A stretch of 64,000 nucleotides of DNA, from the NCBI GenBank assembly GCA_965116765.1, contig OZ220718.1:3968001-4032000 (forward strand), read 5' to 3'. Under the pieces are notes generated by a model. The model did no database searches, had not been told where the DNA came from, and was given only the letters and a program-made list of their open reading frames with translations. Position numbers and translations under genes: made by a program. Each line of letters opens with the position of its first letter. Position 1 is the stretch's first letter. Of the stretch, positions 12,126 through 23,190 are shown piece by piece. This stretch comes from JAJEEA01 sp965116765 (GTDB lineage Bacteria > Acidobacteriota > Vicinamibacteria > Vicinamibacterales > UBA8438).

Positions 12126-12923
12126 CTACACCTCCTCGGCGAACGAGTCGCGCAGCCGATCGAAGAACCAGTAGCCGAGGAGAAACAGCCCCCCGCTCGC
12201 GCCGGCCAGGGCGCCCAGCCACCGCCAGTGATCGAACGGGCCCTCGTGGAAGAGAATCTGCTGGTACGAGATGGCGAGGTGCGCGAACGGGTTCAGGTTC
12301 ATGACCGCCCTGACCATGCCCTCCGGCACCGTCGACATCTCGTAGAGGATGGGGGTCGAGAAGAACCACAGGGTCAAGGCGTTCGCCAGCAGGTCCTTGA
12401 CGTCGCGGAAGTGCACCGTCAACGCGGCCAGGATCATCGCCAGCCCGAGGGTCAGGCAGAGCTGCACCGCCACCACCGCGGGGAACCAGACGAGGTCGGC
12501 GGGCCGCAGCGGAACGTCGTACCAGACGAGGAAGCCGAAGAGGATCGGCAACCCGAGCACGAAGTGGCACAGGTTGGACGCCACCGCCACCACCGGCAGG
12601 ATCTCCACCGGGAACACCACCTTCTTGATCAGGTTGCCGTTGACGATGAGGATGTTGGCGCTCTCGTTGAGCGACGAGGAGAACCAGGTCCAGGGCAGGA
12701 GGCCGCAGAACAGGAAGACCGCGTAGGGCTCGATGCCGGCGAGGTCGCCGCGGGGGATGATGGCGGTGAAGACGAACGAGTAGACGAGCAGGAGCAGGAG
12801 CGGATTGACGAAGGACCAGAAGAACCCGAGCACCGACCCGCGGTAGCGGGCCTTGAGCTCCCGGGCCACCAGGATCTGGACGAGACCTCGATAGCGGAAC
12901 AGCCGGATGAGGTTAGCCAGCAT
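12126..12923 (-). CDS. wzm: ABC transporter permease Wzm (polysaccharide export)
   Basis: The 265-residue integral membrane protein has six predicted membrane segments and the ABC-2 family pattern: an N-terminal REL-x-x-RY motif (LVARELKARYRGSVLGFFW), then alternating hydrophobic helices and a terminal FDRLRDSFAEEV. It forms the channel through which a completed polysaccharide, on a lipid carrier, crosses the inner membrane, powered by the adjacent Wzt. The spacing of four bases to wzt indicates one transcript. Its start overlaps the end of the PP2C phosphatase gene by 11 bases, suggesting translational coupling between a signalling phosphatase and the exporter. Confidence 0.92.
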   Translation of the reverse strand: MLANLIRLFRYRGLVQILVARELKARYRGSVLGFFWSFVNPLLLLLVYSFVFTAIIPRGDLAGIEPYAVFLFCGLLPWTWFSSSLNESANILIVNGNLIKKVVFPVEILPVVAVASNLCHFVLGLPILFGFLVWYDVPLRPADLVWFPAVVAVQLCLTLGLAMILAALTVHFRDVKDLLANALTLWFFSTPILYEMSTVPEGMVRAVMNLNPFAHLAISYQQILFHEGPFDHWRWLGALAGASGGLFLLGYWFFDRLRDSFAEEV

Positions 12924-13680
12924 CGAACTCGATCACGACGGCGGTCGCGTTGTCGGGTCCTCCTCCCTCGTTGGTCTCCTCGATGAGCGCGTTGCACACG
13001 TCGTCGAGGCCGGCGCCGTCCCCCAGGATCCGGCCGATCCGTTCGTCGCTGAGCACCGAGAAGACGCCGTCCGTGCACAGCAGGATGCGGTCGCCCGGCT
13101 CCAGGCGCAGCTCCTGGATCTCGACGTCGAGATCGGCCGCCCCCGACAACGCCCGCGTCACCACGTTCCGCCAGGGGTGGCGGCGCGCCGCCGCCTCGGT
13201 CAGCGTGCCCGCCTGAATCTGCTCCTCGACCCAGGAATGGTCCCGGGTGAGCCGGGAGATTGCCCCCTGCCGCAGCCGGTAGGCGCGGCTGTCGCCGACG
13301 TGGGCGAGGGTGACGGCGGCTTCGTCGACGAGCACCGCGACGGCCGTCGTCGCCATGCCGCGGAGCTCGCGCGACGAGGCGATCTGCGCCGCGAGCCGGC
13401 CGTTCGCCATCGAGAACCCGGCCCGCAGGCGGTTCGCGTTGACGCTCTCCCGCGCATCGAAGGGCACCGGCCAGGTCTGGTCCGGCGATACGGTGACGGT
13501 GGCCTCGACGAACGCCGCGATGCCCTCCACCGCCACCTGCGAGGCGACCTCGCCGGCGGCGTGCCCGCCCATGCCGTCGGCGACGACGAAGAGCCCGAGG
13601 TCGCCCCGGACCAGCAGATTGTCCTCGTTCGTCGACCGGCGAAGGCCCTTGTCGGTGGCGGAACCAGAGAAGACGGGCAT
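12913..13680 (-). CDS. PP2C-type serine/threonine phosphatase (Stp1-like)
   Basis: A 255-residue metal-dependent protein phosphatase. It has the full PP2C motif series: TDKGLRRSTNEDNLLV (motif 1), FVVADGMGGHAAGEVAS (motif 2, metal-binding DGMGG), MATTAVAVLV, AHVGDSRAYRLR, RLTRDHSW, NVVTRALSG, ILLCTDGVFSVLSD, and the terminal GGPDNATAVV. Such enzymes reverse Hanks-type kinase phosphorylation. The ATG at 13680 has AGGA a few bases upstream; the earlier ATG-like start at 13719 is not needed by the family. No kinase gene lies beside it here; it overlaps wzm instead. Confidence 0.93.
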   Translation of the reverse strand: MPVFSGSATDKGLRRSTNEDNLLVRGDLGLFVVADGMGGHAAGEVASQVAVEGIAAFVEATVTVSPDQTWPVPFDARESVNANRLRAGFSMANGRLAAQIASSRELRGMATTAVAVLVDEAAVTLAHVGDSRAYRLRQGAISRLTRDHSWVEEQIQAGTLTEAAARRHPWRNVVTRALSGAADLDVEIQELRLEPGDRILLCTDGVFSVLSDERIGRILGDGAGLDDVCNALIEETNEGGGPDNATAVVIEFDAG

Positions 13681-13760
13681 GGGGTCCTGTCCATTCTCAC
13701 GGCGAATCGCCCGTACCACCGCCGCGAACCGGACCGGGGGGCGGGAAGCCGCCGCGCCGC

Positions 13761-14179
13761 TCAGCGATGCCCTCTTCTCGACGCGACCTGAAGCCGGACC
13801 AGCGACTTCAGCAGGGAGAGCCGGGCCCGCTCGTAGTCCATCTCGGCCAGCGGACGGTCCAGCCGCTCCCGCGCCCGCTTCACGGCGGCCTCGGCCCGCG
13901 TCACGTCGATCTCGTCGCTCGCCTCGGCGATCTGGGCGAGGATGGTGACGCGGTCGGGAAGGACCTCGGCGAACCCGAACGACACCGCGACGTACGACGT
14001 CTCGTCGCCTCTCCGGTACTCGATCTCGCCGACCGAGAGGGTGGCCAGCAGAGGCGTGTGGCCGGGCAGGACCCCGAACGATCCCTCGGACCCCGGCACC
14101 ACCACCTCGTCGACCTCCCCGTGGGCGATCGAGCGATCGGGGGTGACGATCTCCAGCGTCAGGTGATCGGGTATGGCCA

Positions 14180-14180
<1 letters not shown>
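13761..14180 (-). CDS. atpC: F1 ATP synthase epsilon subunit
   Basis: A 139-residue protein with the epsilon beta-barrel (LTLEIVTPDRSIAHGEVDEVVVPGSEGSFGVLPGHTPLL in segments) and the C-terminal alpha-helical hairpin (VTRAEAAVKRARERL). It couples gamma rotation to catalysis and can inhibit ATP hydrolysis. The start is GTG at 14180, whose first base is the last base of the atpD TAG stop, so the two genes overlap by one base and are surely co-translated. It is the last gene of the atpHAGDC operon. Confidence 0.95.
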
Positions 14181-15637
<1,457 letters not shown>

Positions 15638-15899
15638 GTCTCGAAACGCCCCTCCGACGTTCTGTAACGCCCGTTTCCCGAGTCCGTCGACCCGCACGAA
15701 CCCATGGTGCCGGCGCCGAGTGCAGAACGCCACGCGACCGCGACGCCGCCACGCGGTTCCGGCTGGCCGCGTGACCGACACCGCCGGGAATCTGCACCGT
15801 CCTGCGGCGCAGGCTCCCTGCCCGCCAATCGTCGCCCGCGGCTCCGCTTGGCGCCCCGCCATCCCTCCAGGAGTCCTCGCCGTCCTGCGGCGCAGATTC
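15638..15899. other. atpG-atpD intergenic gap
   Basis: No gene is visible. About half of the gap is a copy of the GAGTCTGCGCCG-type element (15789-15903); the rest, 15638-15788, shows nothing I can name. Confidence 0.6.
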
Positions 15900-15903
15900 C
15901 TAG
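15789..15903 (+). repeat. Dispersed intergenic element, copy 1 (atpG/atpD)
   Basis: The core GCCCGCC-ATCGTCGCC-GGCTCCGCT-GGCGCCC is flanked on both sides by hairpin arms of the TCTGCGCCG type (about 15791-15813 and 15873-15900). The right arm ends TTCCTAG, and its CTA at 15900-15902 is the stop codon of leftward atpG. Related copies are at 20156, 23104, 31809 and 48632. Confidence 0.8.
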
Positions 15904-16772
15904 AGCGCCTCGGCGCCCGACACCACTTCGATGATCTCCCTCGTGATCGAAGCCTGGCGCACCTTGTTCATGTAGAGCGTCAGGTCCTCGATCATCTCCG
16001 TCGCGTTGTTGCTGGCCGCGTCCATGGCCGTCAACCGGGCCGCGTGCTCGGCCGCCGCCGACTCGAGCAGGGCTCGCCAGAACTGAATCTCGACGTGCCG
16101 GGGAATCAGGGCGTCGAAGATCTCCTGCGGCGCCGGCTCGTAGAGGTAGTCGGGCAGGCGATCGCCCCCGCCGTCGTCCGGCTCGAGCCGCTGGATCGGC
16201 AGCACCTGGTCCACCACCACCCGCTGCTGCAGCACGCTCTTGAACTCGTTGTAGACGAGCTTGACGCCGTCGACCTCGTCCCGGGTGTAGGCCGCGACGA
16301 CCTCGCGGGCGATCGCCTGGGCGTGTCCGTACTCGAGCTGCGAGAAGATGTTGACGAGCTCGAACCGCACGTCGAAGCCGCGCTTCCCGAAGAAGTCCCG
16401 GCCCTTGCGGCCCACCAGGCCCAGGGAGACGCCGGACCCGGGGCCCGCGGCGATCACGCCGCCGGCTTCCTTGACGATGTTGGTGTTGAACCCCCCGCAC
16501 AGCCCCTTGTCCGCGGTCACCACCACCAGCAGCGTGGGGCGGGGCGGGGCGTCGGCCGCGCGCCGGGCCAGCAGCGGGTGCGCCCCGGCGTCGACGTGGG
16601 CGGCGAGGCCGCCGAGCACGCGCTGCATCTGGATCGCGAAGGGCCGGGCGCCCAGGATGCGGTCCTGCGCCCGGCGGAGCCGCGAGGCCGCGATCGCCTT
16701 CATGGCCTTGGTGATCTGCTGGGTCGACTTGACCGCGCGAATCCGTCTGCGAAGGTCGAGAAGAGAAGGCAC
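15900..16772 (-). CDS. atpG: F1 ATP synthase gamma subunit
   Basis: The 290-residue rotor-stalk subunit opens LLDLRRRIRAVKSTQQITKAM, the conserved N-terminal helix, contains VVTADKGLCGGFNTNI, and ends with the conserved C-terminal helix SNNATEMIEDLTLYMNKVRQASITREIIEVVSGAEAL (read in parts). The start is GTG at 16772, giving VPSLLDL; it has no strong Shine-Dalgarno sequence and lies 44 bases after atpA. Its stop codon is provided by the dispersed element at 15789-15903. Confidence 0.96.
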   Translation of the reverse strand: MPSLLDLRRRIRAVKSTQQITKAMKAIAASRLRRAQDRILGARPFAIQMQRVLGGLAAHVDAGAHPLLARRAADAPPRPTLLVVVTADKGLCGGFNTNIVKEAGGVIAAGPGSGVSLGLVGRKGRDFFGKRGFDVRFELVNIFSQLEYGHAQAIAREVVAAYTRDEVDGVKLVYNEFKSVLQQRVVVDQVLPIQRLEPDDGGGDRLPDYLYEPAPQEIFDALIPRHVEIQFWRALLESAAAEHAARLTAMDAASNNATEMIEDLTLYMNKVRQASITREIIEVVSGAEAL

Positions 16773-16816
16773 TGGCTGGCTGCTCTCTGCTGGGGGCCGG
16801 GGCGCTCGACGGGGCG

Positions 16817-18346
<1,530 letters not shown>

Positions 18347-18436
18347 CGCAGAAACTCTCGTCCTGGGTGTTCCGGTTCTCCACCGCCGTGCGGCCGTGTA
18401 CCCGATGAAGGTGTTACCGGTGATGGGTCGCCCGCG

Positions 18437-18982
18437 TCATCGCTCGAGGAGGGTCTGCCGCATCCGCTCGAGATGCCGGGCGACGCTGCCGTCGTACACC
18501 GTCGAGCCGATCCGGGTGACCACTCCGCCCAGAATGTCCGGATCGACGAGCGTCGTGATCCGCACGTCGCCCGCGCCCGCGGCGGCGAGCCGCTGCCGCA
18601 CCTCGGCGTCCTGGGCCTGGCTGAGCGGCTGCGCGGTCGTCACCTCCGCGTCGACGATCCCGAGGTGCTCGAACACGCGGGCCCGGTAGAACCGCAGGAT
18701 GTCCGGCAACAGGGCCAGGCGCCCGCGGTCGGCGAGCACCGTCAGCAGCCGGGTGACGGTCGGCGAGACCTCCCGCAAGCGGTTCCGCAGATCGTTGATG
18801 ATGGCCCGCTTCTTCGGCGGCTGAACCGCCGCCGCGAAGAGCACGCGCCGCAGCCCTTCGTGCTCCTCGACGAGCCGGGCGAACAGATCCAGATCGGATT
18901 CGGCCTTCCGGAGGTCGCCGCTCTCGAGATTGACGTCGAAGAGTGCGCGGGCGTAGCGCACAGCCGCCGTGCGATTCGTCAT
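18437..18982 (-). CDS. atpH: F1 ATP synthase delta subunit
   Basis: The 181-residue OSCP/delta subunit links F1 to the peripheral stalk. Visible features are the N-terminal helical domain starting AAVRYARALFDV, the middle segment PPKKRAIINDLRNRL, and the C-terminal signature VDPDILGGVVTRIGSTVYDGSVARHLERM. ATG 18982 (MTNRTAAVRYA) agrees with relatives. It is the first gene of the F1 operon. Unusually, no atpF, atpE or atpB precedes it; the next gene upstream is parB. Confidence 0.95.
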   Translation of the reverse strand: MTNRTAAVRYARALFDVNLESGDLRKAESDLDLFARLVEEHEGLRRVLFAAAVQPPKKRAIINDLRNRLREVSPTVTRLLTVLADRGRLALLPDILRFYRARVFEHLGIVDAEVTTAQPLSQAQDAEVRQRLAAAGAGDVRITTLVDPDILGGVVTRIGSTVYDGSVARHLERMRQTLLER

Positions 18983-19200
18983 GGTTGGTCGGGTGGCCGG
19001 CTCGAGCACGAGCCGGACCGGGGGCGCGGTCCGCAAGACCGCCGGCCCGCGTCACCGTTCATCCGAGCTGCCCGTTCTGACGCGCCGAGCCGGCGAGCTC
19101 CGCCTGCACCAGAAACGGGAATCCGCCAGACCCATGGCCGGCCGGATCCGGCCGTCGCGACCTTCGCGGAAGCGACCCGTGGCGCCGGGGACACACCTGT

Positions 19201-19240
19201 CAGAGCTCGGCTCTGAACGCACAAACGTCCCATTCTACCA
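19201..19240 (-). promoter_or_regulatory. Candidate atpHAGDC promoter with inverted repeat in the leader
   Basis: On the minus strand TGGTAGAAT (19240-19232) is an extended -10 box. About 17 bases further on lies the perfect inverted repeat CAGAGC-CGA-GCTCTG (19215-19201), which could be an operator or a leader hairpin. The predicted leader to atpH would be about 240 bases. No good -35 is visible. Confidence 0.45.
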
Positions 19241-19282
19241 TCCCGCGGGGCGGCCGGCCAAGGGCGCCGGCGGGGGGCCCGG

Positions 19283-20149
19283 TCACGAATCGGTGAGGCG
19301 CTCGAAGAGACGCTGCAGCTCGTCCTCCGACGCGAAGTCGATCTCGATGCGGCCCTTGCGCCCCTTTCTGACGATGCGCACGCGCGTGCCGAGGACGACC
19401 CGCAGGCGGTCCTGCGCCGCCTGCGTATGGACGTCGACCGTCGCCGTCTTCGAGCCCGGCGGCGACGGCGGGGCCGCGAGCTTCTTGACGAGGGCCTCGG
19501 TGTCGCGCACGGAGAGGCCGGCGGCCACGACCTCGCGGGCGGCGCGGCGTTGCGCGTCCGCTTCGGCCAGGCCCAGCAGCGCGCGCGCGTGGCCCATGGC
19601 CAGCGCGCCCGACGCCACGTCCGCCTGCACCTCCGGCGGCAGCAGCAGGAGCCGGGCGTAGTTGGCGACGGTGGCGCGGTCCTTGCCGATGGCCGCGGCC
19701 ACCTCCTCCTGGGTCATCCCGCGCTCGTCGATGAGCCGGCGGTAGGCTTCTCCCTCCTCGATCGGATTGAGGTCCTCGCGCTGCAGGTTCTCGATGAGGG
19801 CCATCTCCAGCAGCTGGTCGTCCCGCACGTCGCGCACCACGATGGGCACGCGCAGCAGACCCGCCATCTGGGCCGCCCGCCACCGGCGCTCGCCGGCGAC
19901 GATCTCGAAGCGGTCTCCGTCGATGCGGCGGACCACGATCGGCTGGATGACGCCGGTGGCGCGGATCGACCGGGAGAGCTCTTCGAGCTTCGGCTCGTCG
20001 AGAACCGTGCGGGGCTGGGCGCGATTGGGAGAGAGCCGGTCGAGGTCCACCTCGGTCCCCTGGGGGGACGGGGACGGGGCCGGCGCCGGCGCCGTCTCGG
20101 GAATCAGGGCGCTGAGCCCGCGCCCCAGGGCACGTCGTGTCTTGGCCAT
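19283..20149 (-). CDS. parB: Chromosome-partitioning protein ParB (CTPase)
   Basis: The 288-residue ParB/Spo0J has an N-terminal ALGRGLSALI ParA-stimulating segment, the CTP-binding boxes (GVIQPIVVRR, GERRWRAAQ, ALIENLQREDLNPIEEG), a helix-turn-helix DNA-binding domain (MTQEEVAAAIGKDRATVANYARLL) and a basic C-terminal dimerisation domain (RVRIVRKGRKGRIEIDF). It loads at parS and slides as a clamp. Its stop is followed by the atp promoter. A dispersed element copy lies just before its ATG, separating it from parA by 173 bases. Confidence 0.97.
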   Translation of the reverse strand: MAKTRRALGRGLSALIPETAPAPAPSPSPQGTEVDLDRLSPNRAQPRTVLDEPKLEELSRSIRATGVIQPIVVRRIDGDRFEIVAGERRWRAAQMAGLLRVPIVVRDVRDDQLLEMALIENLQREDLNPIEEGEAYRRLIDERGMTQEEVAAAIGKDRATVANYARLLLLPPEVQADVASGALAMGHARALLGLAEADAQRRAAREVVAAGLSVRDTEALVKKLAAPPSPPGSKTATVDVHTQAAQDRLRVVLGTRVRIVRKGRKGRIEIDFASEDELQRLFERLTDS

Positions 20150-20155
20150 GAACCT

Positions 20156-20246
20156 CGCCCGCCCATCGTCGCCTGCGGCGCCGCTGGGCGCCCAACCAAC
20201 CCTCCAGGAGTCTGCGCCGTTCTACGGCGCAGACTCCCAGCCCGCC
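20156..20246 (+). repeat. Dispersed intergenic element, copy 2 (parA/parB)
   Basis: The best-preserved copy. The core at 20160-20207 is followed by a perfect hairpin with arms GAGTCTGCGCCG (20208-20219) and CGGCGCAGACTC (20225-20236) around a 5-base loop. There is no T-tract, so it is not a standard intrinsic terminator. It lies within the putative parAB transcript, directly upstream of the parB start. Confidence 0.85.
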
Positions 20247-20322
20247 TCCTGCCCGGCGCGGCGGTCCCGGTGGTCGCGGGTCCACTCGGCGCGGCTTCGC
20301 GGACGCCGGCGCGACCCCGGCC

Positions 20323-21144
20323 TCACGATTGCGCCCCGGTCCCCCGGGGGGCGACCCGCGGCGCCGCCCCGCGGGCGGGCCCCAGCATCTCGCGCGCCAG
20401 GGCCAGGTATGCTTCGGCCCCCGTCGACCGAACGTCGTAGAGAATGGCCGGCAGCCCGTGGCTCGGCGCCTCTCCCAGCCGCACGTTGCGGGGAATGACG
20501 GTGCGGTACACCTTCTCGCGGAAATGCGCCCGGACGTCGCCGGCCACCAGCTGGCCCAGCCGGGTCCTCGAGTCCGACATCGTCAGCAGGACGCCCTCCA
20601 GCTCGAGCTCGGGATTCAACCGGCCCTGCACCGCCTTCATCGTCGCCATGAGCTCGGTCAGCCCCTCCAGGGCGAAGTACTCGCAGTTGAGCGGTATCAG
20701 GACCGAATGCGCGGCGACGAGGGCGTTCAGGGTGAGCAGACCCAGGGACGGTGGCGTGTCGATGAAGATGTAGTCGTAACCCTCGACGGCCGCGCGCAGC
20801 AGCGGGCGCAGGCGACTCTCGCGCCGCGACATCCCGACGAGCTCCACCTCGGCGCCGGTCAGATGGTGGTCGGTGGGAATCAGGCGCAGGCCGGTGACCT
20901 GCGTGTCGAGCGCGAGATCGTCCGCGACGGCCGCGTCCGAGGTCAACGCCCGGTAGATGCTGCGCCGCTCGCCGGCCCCGTCCCGCAGCCCGAGGCCGCT
21001 CGTGAGGTTCGCCTGCGGATCGAGGTCGACCAGGAGCACCCGCTGATCGCCCATGGCGAGAGACGCGGCGAGATTGATCGCCGTGGTCGTCTTGCCGACG
21101 CCCCCCTTCTGATTGGCGATCGCGATAATCCTGCCCATCGGCAA
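20323..21144 (-). CDS. parA: Chromosome-partitioning ATPase ParA (Soj)
   Basis: The 273-residue Walker-type ATPase has the deviant Walker A KGGVGKTTTAINLA (residues 13-26), Walker A' LLVDLDPQANLT, Walker B YIFIDTPPSLGLL, and the basic DNA-contact region FREKVYRTVIPRNVRLGEAPSHGLP. It forms the DNA-bound gradient along which ParB-parS complexes move. Start MPMGR at 21144; the second ATG (21138) is equally possible. The upstream 290 bases contain parS sites. The proline/arginine-rich C-terminal tail is extra. Confidence 0.97.
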   Translation of the reverse strand: MPMGRIIAIANQKGGVGKTTTAINLAASLAMGDQRVLLVDLDPQANLTSGLGLRDGAGERRSIYRALTSDAAVADDLALDTQVTGLRLIPTDHHLTGAEVELVGMSRRESRLRPLLRAAVEGYDYIFIDTPPSLGLLTLNALVAAHSVLIPLNCEYFALEGLTELMATMKAVQGRLNPELELEGVLLTMSDSRTRLGQLVAGDVRAHFREKVYRTVIPRNVRLGEAPSHGLPAILYDVRSTGAEAYLALAREMLGPARGAAPRVAPRGTGAQS

Positions 21145-21289
21145 CCGGCGCTACGTTCTGGCGAACGACCTAAACCTCAAGCCACGCTGAGCCACTGCAA
21201 GATGGTACCGCGATGCCGGTGTCGGGACAACCCGATGGGCCCTCGGGTCATCGCCGGCCCGGGCTTCCGGCGGGCCGCGCGACGATGGC

Positions 21290-21305
21290 GGTTCCACGTG
21301 GAACC
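21290..21305. promoter_or_regulatory. parS site
   Basis: GGTTCCACGTGGAACC is a perfect 16-bp palindrome containing GTTCCACGTGGAAC, the Myxococcus-type parS core. It lies about 145 bases upstream of the parA start, in the gap between parA and pyrF. Confidence 0.85.
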
Positions 21306-21500
21306 CCGGCTCAAGGGGACGCAGGCGGAAGCGCCCCGTCCATCTCGTCGATGATGGCCTGCGCCGCACCGGTCCCGTCTTGGGGCCACGCGACGATGGG
21401 TTCCACGCGGAACGTCGGCTGTGGAACGTCGGCTCATGGGGACTCAGCCGGAAGCGCCCCGTCCATCTCGTCGATGATGGCCTGCGCCGCACCTGTCCGG
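21298..21500. repeat. 123-bp-period duplication of the pyrF 3' end with parS half-site
   Basis: About 75 bases starting GTGGAAC at 21298 recur at 21421. The second copy includes the last codons of leftward pyrF (stop at 21434); the first copy (21328-21372 best) is an orphan pyrF 3' fragment downstream of the gene. Both copies begin with the parS half-site GTGGAAC, so segregation-site sequence was duplicated together with gene sequence. Confidence 0.8.
21400..21413. promoter_or_regulatory. Degenerate parS-like site
   Basis: GTTCCACGCGGAAC differs from the perfect parS core by one base at the centre. It sits between the two copies of the 123-bp duplication. ParB may bind it more weakly. Confidence 0.55.
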
Positions 21501-22186
21501 TCGGCCGCGTTCAGGATGGGCCGGCCCACGACCACGTAGTCTGATCCCCAGCGAATCGCCTGGGCCGGCGTGGTCGAGCGCTTGTGATCGTTCCGCGTCG
21601 CGCCCGCCGGGCGGATTCCCGGGCTGACAATCAGCACGCCCGTTTCCCGCGGCCAGGCTTCGCGGCACAGCCGAATGGTCTCGCCGGAGGCGATCACGCC
21701 GTTGCACCCGTGGTCGATTGCTTCCCGGGTCCTGGCGACGATCCAGTCGTTCAGCGTGACGCCGCGCGCCGCCTCGGCCGGGGCGATTCGCGAGAAATCG
21801 TCGGCATCGAGGCTGGAGACGTACGGGACGGCGAGGAGCGCCGGCCACCGGCTGCCGCCCTTCGCATCGCGCGCCATCGCGATGTCTCGCGGCTGCATGT
21901 TCTGGTGCAGGGTCAGGAACCGGATGCTCGGATCTCCGTGCAGGTCGCGAACGACGTCCGCCACCGTGTTGCCGATGTCCGGCACCTTCAGGTCGACGAA
22001 GATCCGCTTGCCGTCGCCGGCGATCCTCTCCCACAGGGCGGCAAGGCCCCGGGCCCGCAACCCCGCCATGAGCAGCCGCCAGCCGATCTTGTACGACTGG
22101 ACGTTCGACAGCTCGTCGACGATGGCGTGCGCGGTCTCGACACTCGGAACATCCAGGGCGACGATCAGGCGGTCTCCACCGGTCAA
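21434..22186 (-). CDS. pyrF: Orotidine-5'-phosphate decarboxylase
   Basis: This enzyme makes UMP from OMP in pyrimidine synthesis. The 250-residue protein has the short-form family pattern: LIVALDVPS at the start, the catalytic Asp-Lys-Asp motif in IFVDLKVPDIGNTVADVV, LTLHQN, GVIASGETIRL, VLIVSPGIRP and the phosphate-binding YVVVGRPIL. The start is TTG at 22186, with AAAGG upstream; no ATG is available. Its location inside the parS-parA region, and the copied 3' end just downstream, are unusual for pyrF. Confidence 0.92.
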   Translation of the reverse strand: MTGGDRLIVALDVPSVETAHAIVDELSNVQSYKIGWRLLMAGLRARGLAALWERIAGDGKRIFVDLKVPDIGNTVADVVRDLHGDPSIRFLTLHQNMQPRDIAMARDAKGGSRWPALLAVPYVSSLDADDFSRIAPAEAARGVTLNDWIVARTREAIDHGCNGVIASGETIRLCREAWPRETGVLIVSPGIRPAGATRNDHKRSTTPAQAIRWGSDYVVVGRPILNAADRTGAAQAIIDEMDGALPAESP

Positions 22187-22346
22187 GTCTGTTTGCCTTT
22201 CGATGGTCCTCTCGGCAGAGTCGACGATCCGAGACGGATACGGCGAACGAGGTCAATAATGTACACCGACAAAGCGGAGTACGACCGGGAACGCCGCGGC
22301 GCCCGCGTGTCGCATCGATTCCCGACGCCTCGCCACGGGACATGCA

Positions 22347-22364
22347 ATGTTCCACGTGGAACAT
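22347..22364. promoter_or_regulatory. parS site (upstream of rsmG)
   Basis: ATGTTCCACGTGGAACAT is a perfect 18-bp palindrome containing TGTTCCACGTGGAACA, the same as Myxococcus parS. It lies 23 bases before the rsmG start codon, so bound ParB could affect rsmG expression. Confidence 0.92.
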
Positions 22365-22387
22365 CCGCAAGCCGCAGCAGCCGTCCG

Positions 22388-23044
22388 ATGACGACTCCCG
22401 GAACCGAACGGCGACAGGTGGCCGACCGGATCGCCCGGCGCGCCAACCGGGCGGGGCTGTCGATCGACGCTCCTCTCCGGGAGGCCCTCGCCGCCTACCT
22501 GGACCTCCTGTTGCGCTGGAACCGGCGCATCAACCTGACCGCGCTGGCCGATGACGACGATGGCGTCGACAGGCTCGTCATCGAGCCGCTCGTCGCCGCG
22601 CAACGTCTGCCGATGCCCGATGCCGTCGTCACCGACATCGGATCGGGCGGGGGATCTCCGGCGGTCCCGATGAAGCTCGCCGTCCCCTCGTTGCGCCTGC
22701 GCATGGTGGAATCGAGAACCAGAAAGGCCGCGTTCCTGCGCGAGGTCGTGCGCCGGCTCGCCCTGGAGGAAACGGCGGTGGACGCCTGCAGGTTCGAGGA
22801 GCTGGCGCAGCGCGAGGAGCTCGCGGCGCAATCCGACGTCGTGAGCGTCCGCGCGGTCCGGACCGGTGTCCGGATGCTGAGCCAGCTCGAGCCTCTGCTC
22901 AAGGCCGACGGCGTCGTCTTCCTCTTCAGAAATACTCGCGGGAGCGTCGATCCCGTGCCCGCACCCTGGCGGGTGCATGGCGCCTATCCGCTGCTCGGTC
23001 CGGCCAGCCGCCTCGTGGTCCTGCGGAAGCACCGCCACGGCTGA
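22388..23044 (+). CDS. rsmG: 16S rRNA G527 N7-methyltransferase RsmG (GidB)
   Basis: The 218-residue methyltransferase has LLRWNRRINLTAL near the N-terminus, the SAM-binding motif VVTDIGSGGGSPAVPMKLAVP (read in parts), MVESRTRKAAFLREV and VSVRAVR, all typical of RsmG. It methylates N7 of G527 in 16S rRNA. The usual order mnmG-rsmG-parAB on one strand is altered: rsmG is inverted and converges on mnmG. ATG 22388 follows a perfect parS by 23 bases. The glycine-rich motif is slightly atypical (GSPAVPMKL rather than GFPGIPLA). Confidence 0.92.
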   Translation: MTTPGTERRQVADRIARRANRAGLSIDAPLREALAAYLDLLLRWNRRINLTALADDDDGVDRLVIEPLVAAQRLPMPDAVVTDIGSGGGSPAVPMKLAVPSLRLRMVESRTRKAAFLREVVRRLALEETAVDACRFEELAQREELAAQSDVVSVRAVRTGVRMLSQLEPLLKADGVVFLFRNTRGSVDPVPAPWRVHGAYPLLGPASRLVVLRKHRHG

Positions 23045-23103
23045 ACGTGCGACCCGCGACGGAGGCGAAGGATCAGCCCCCGGACACCGCCGGCCGGAGC
23101 CGA

Positions 23104-23190
23104 CAGGAGTCTTCCGCTCTGAACGGGCGGACTCACTGCTGTGTCGGTTGGGCGGCCGGCGGAGCTGAAGGCGACGATGAGCGGGCTCGG
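23104..23190 (-). repeat. Dispersed intergenic element, copy 3 (end of mnmG)
   Basis: A degenerate copy in opposite orientation: a GGAGTCTTCCGCTCTGAACG hairpin region followed by GGTTGGGCGGCCGGCGGAGC and AAGGCGACGATGAGCGGGCT. The mnmG stop (23133) lies inside it, so roughly the last 19 codons of mnmG are encoded by the element. Confidence 0.65.

Noticed and set aside
20208..20236. Intrinsic terminator between parA and parB
   Set aside because: A strong hairpin but no T-tract, and the same sequence recurs as a dispersed element.
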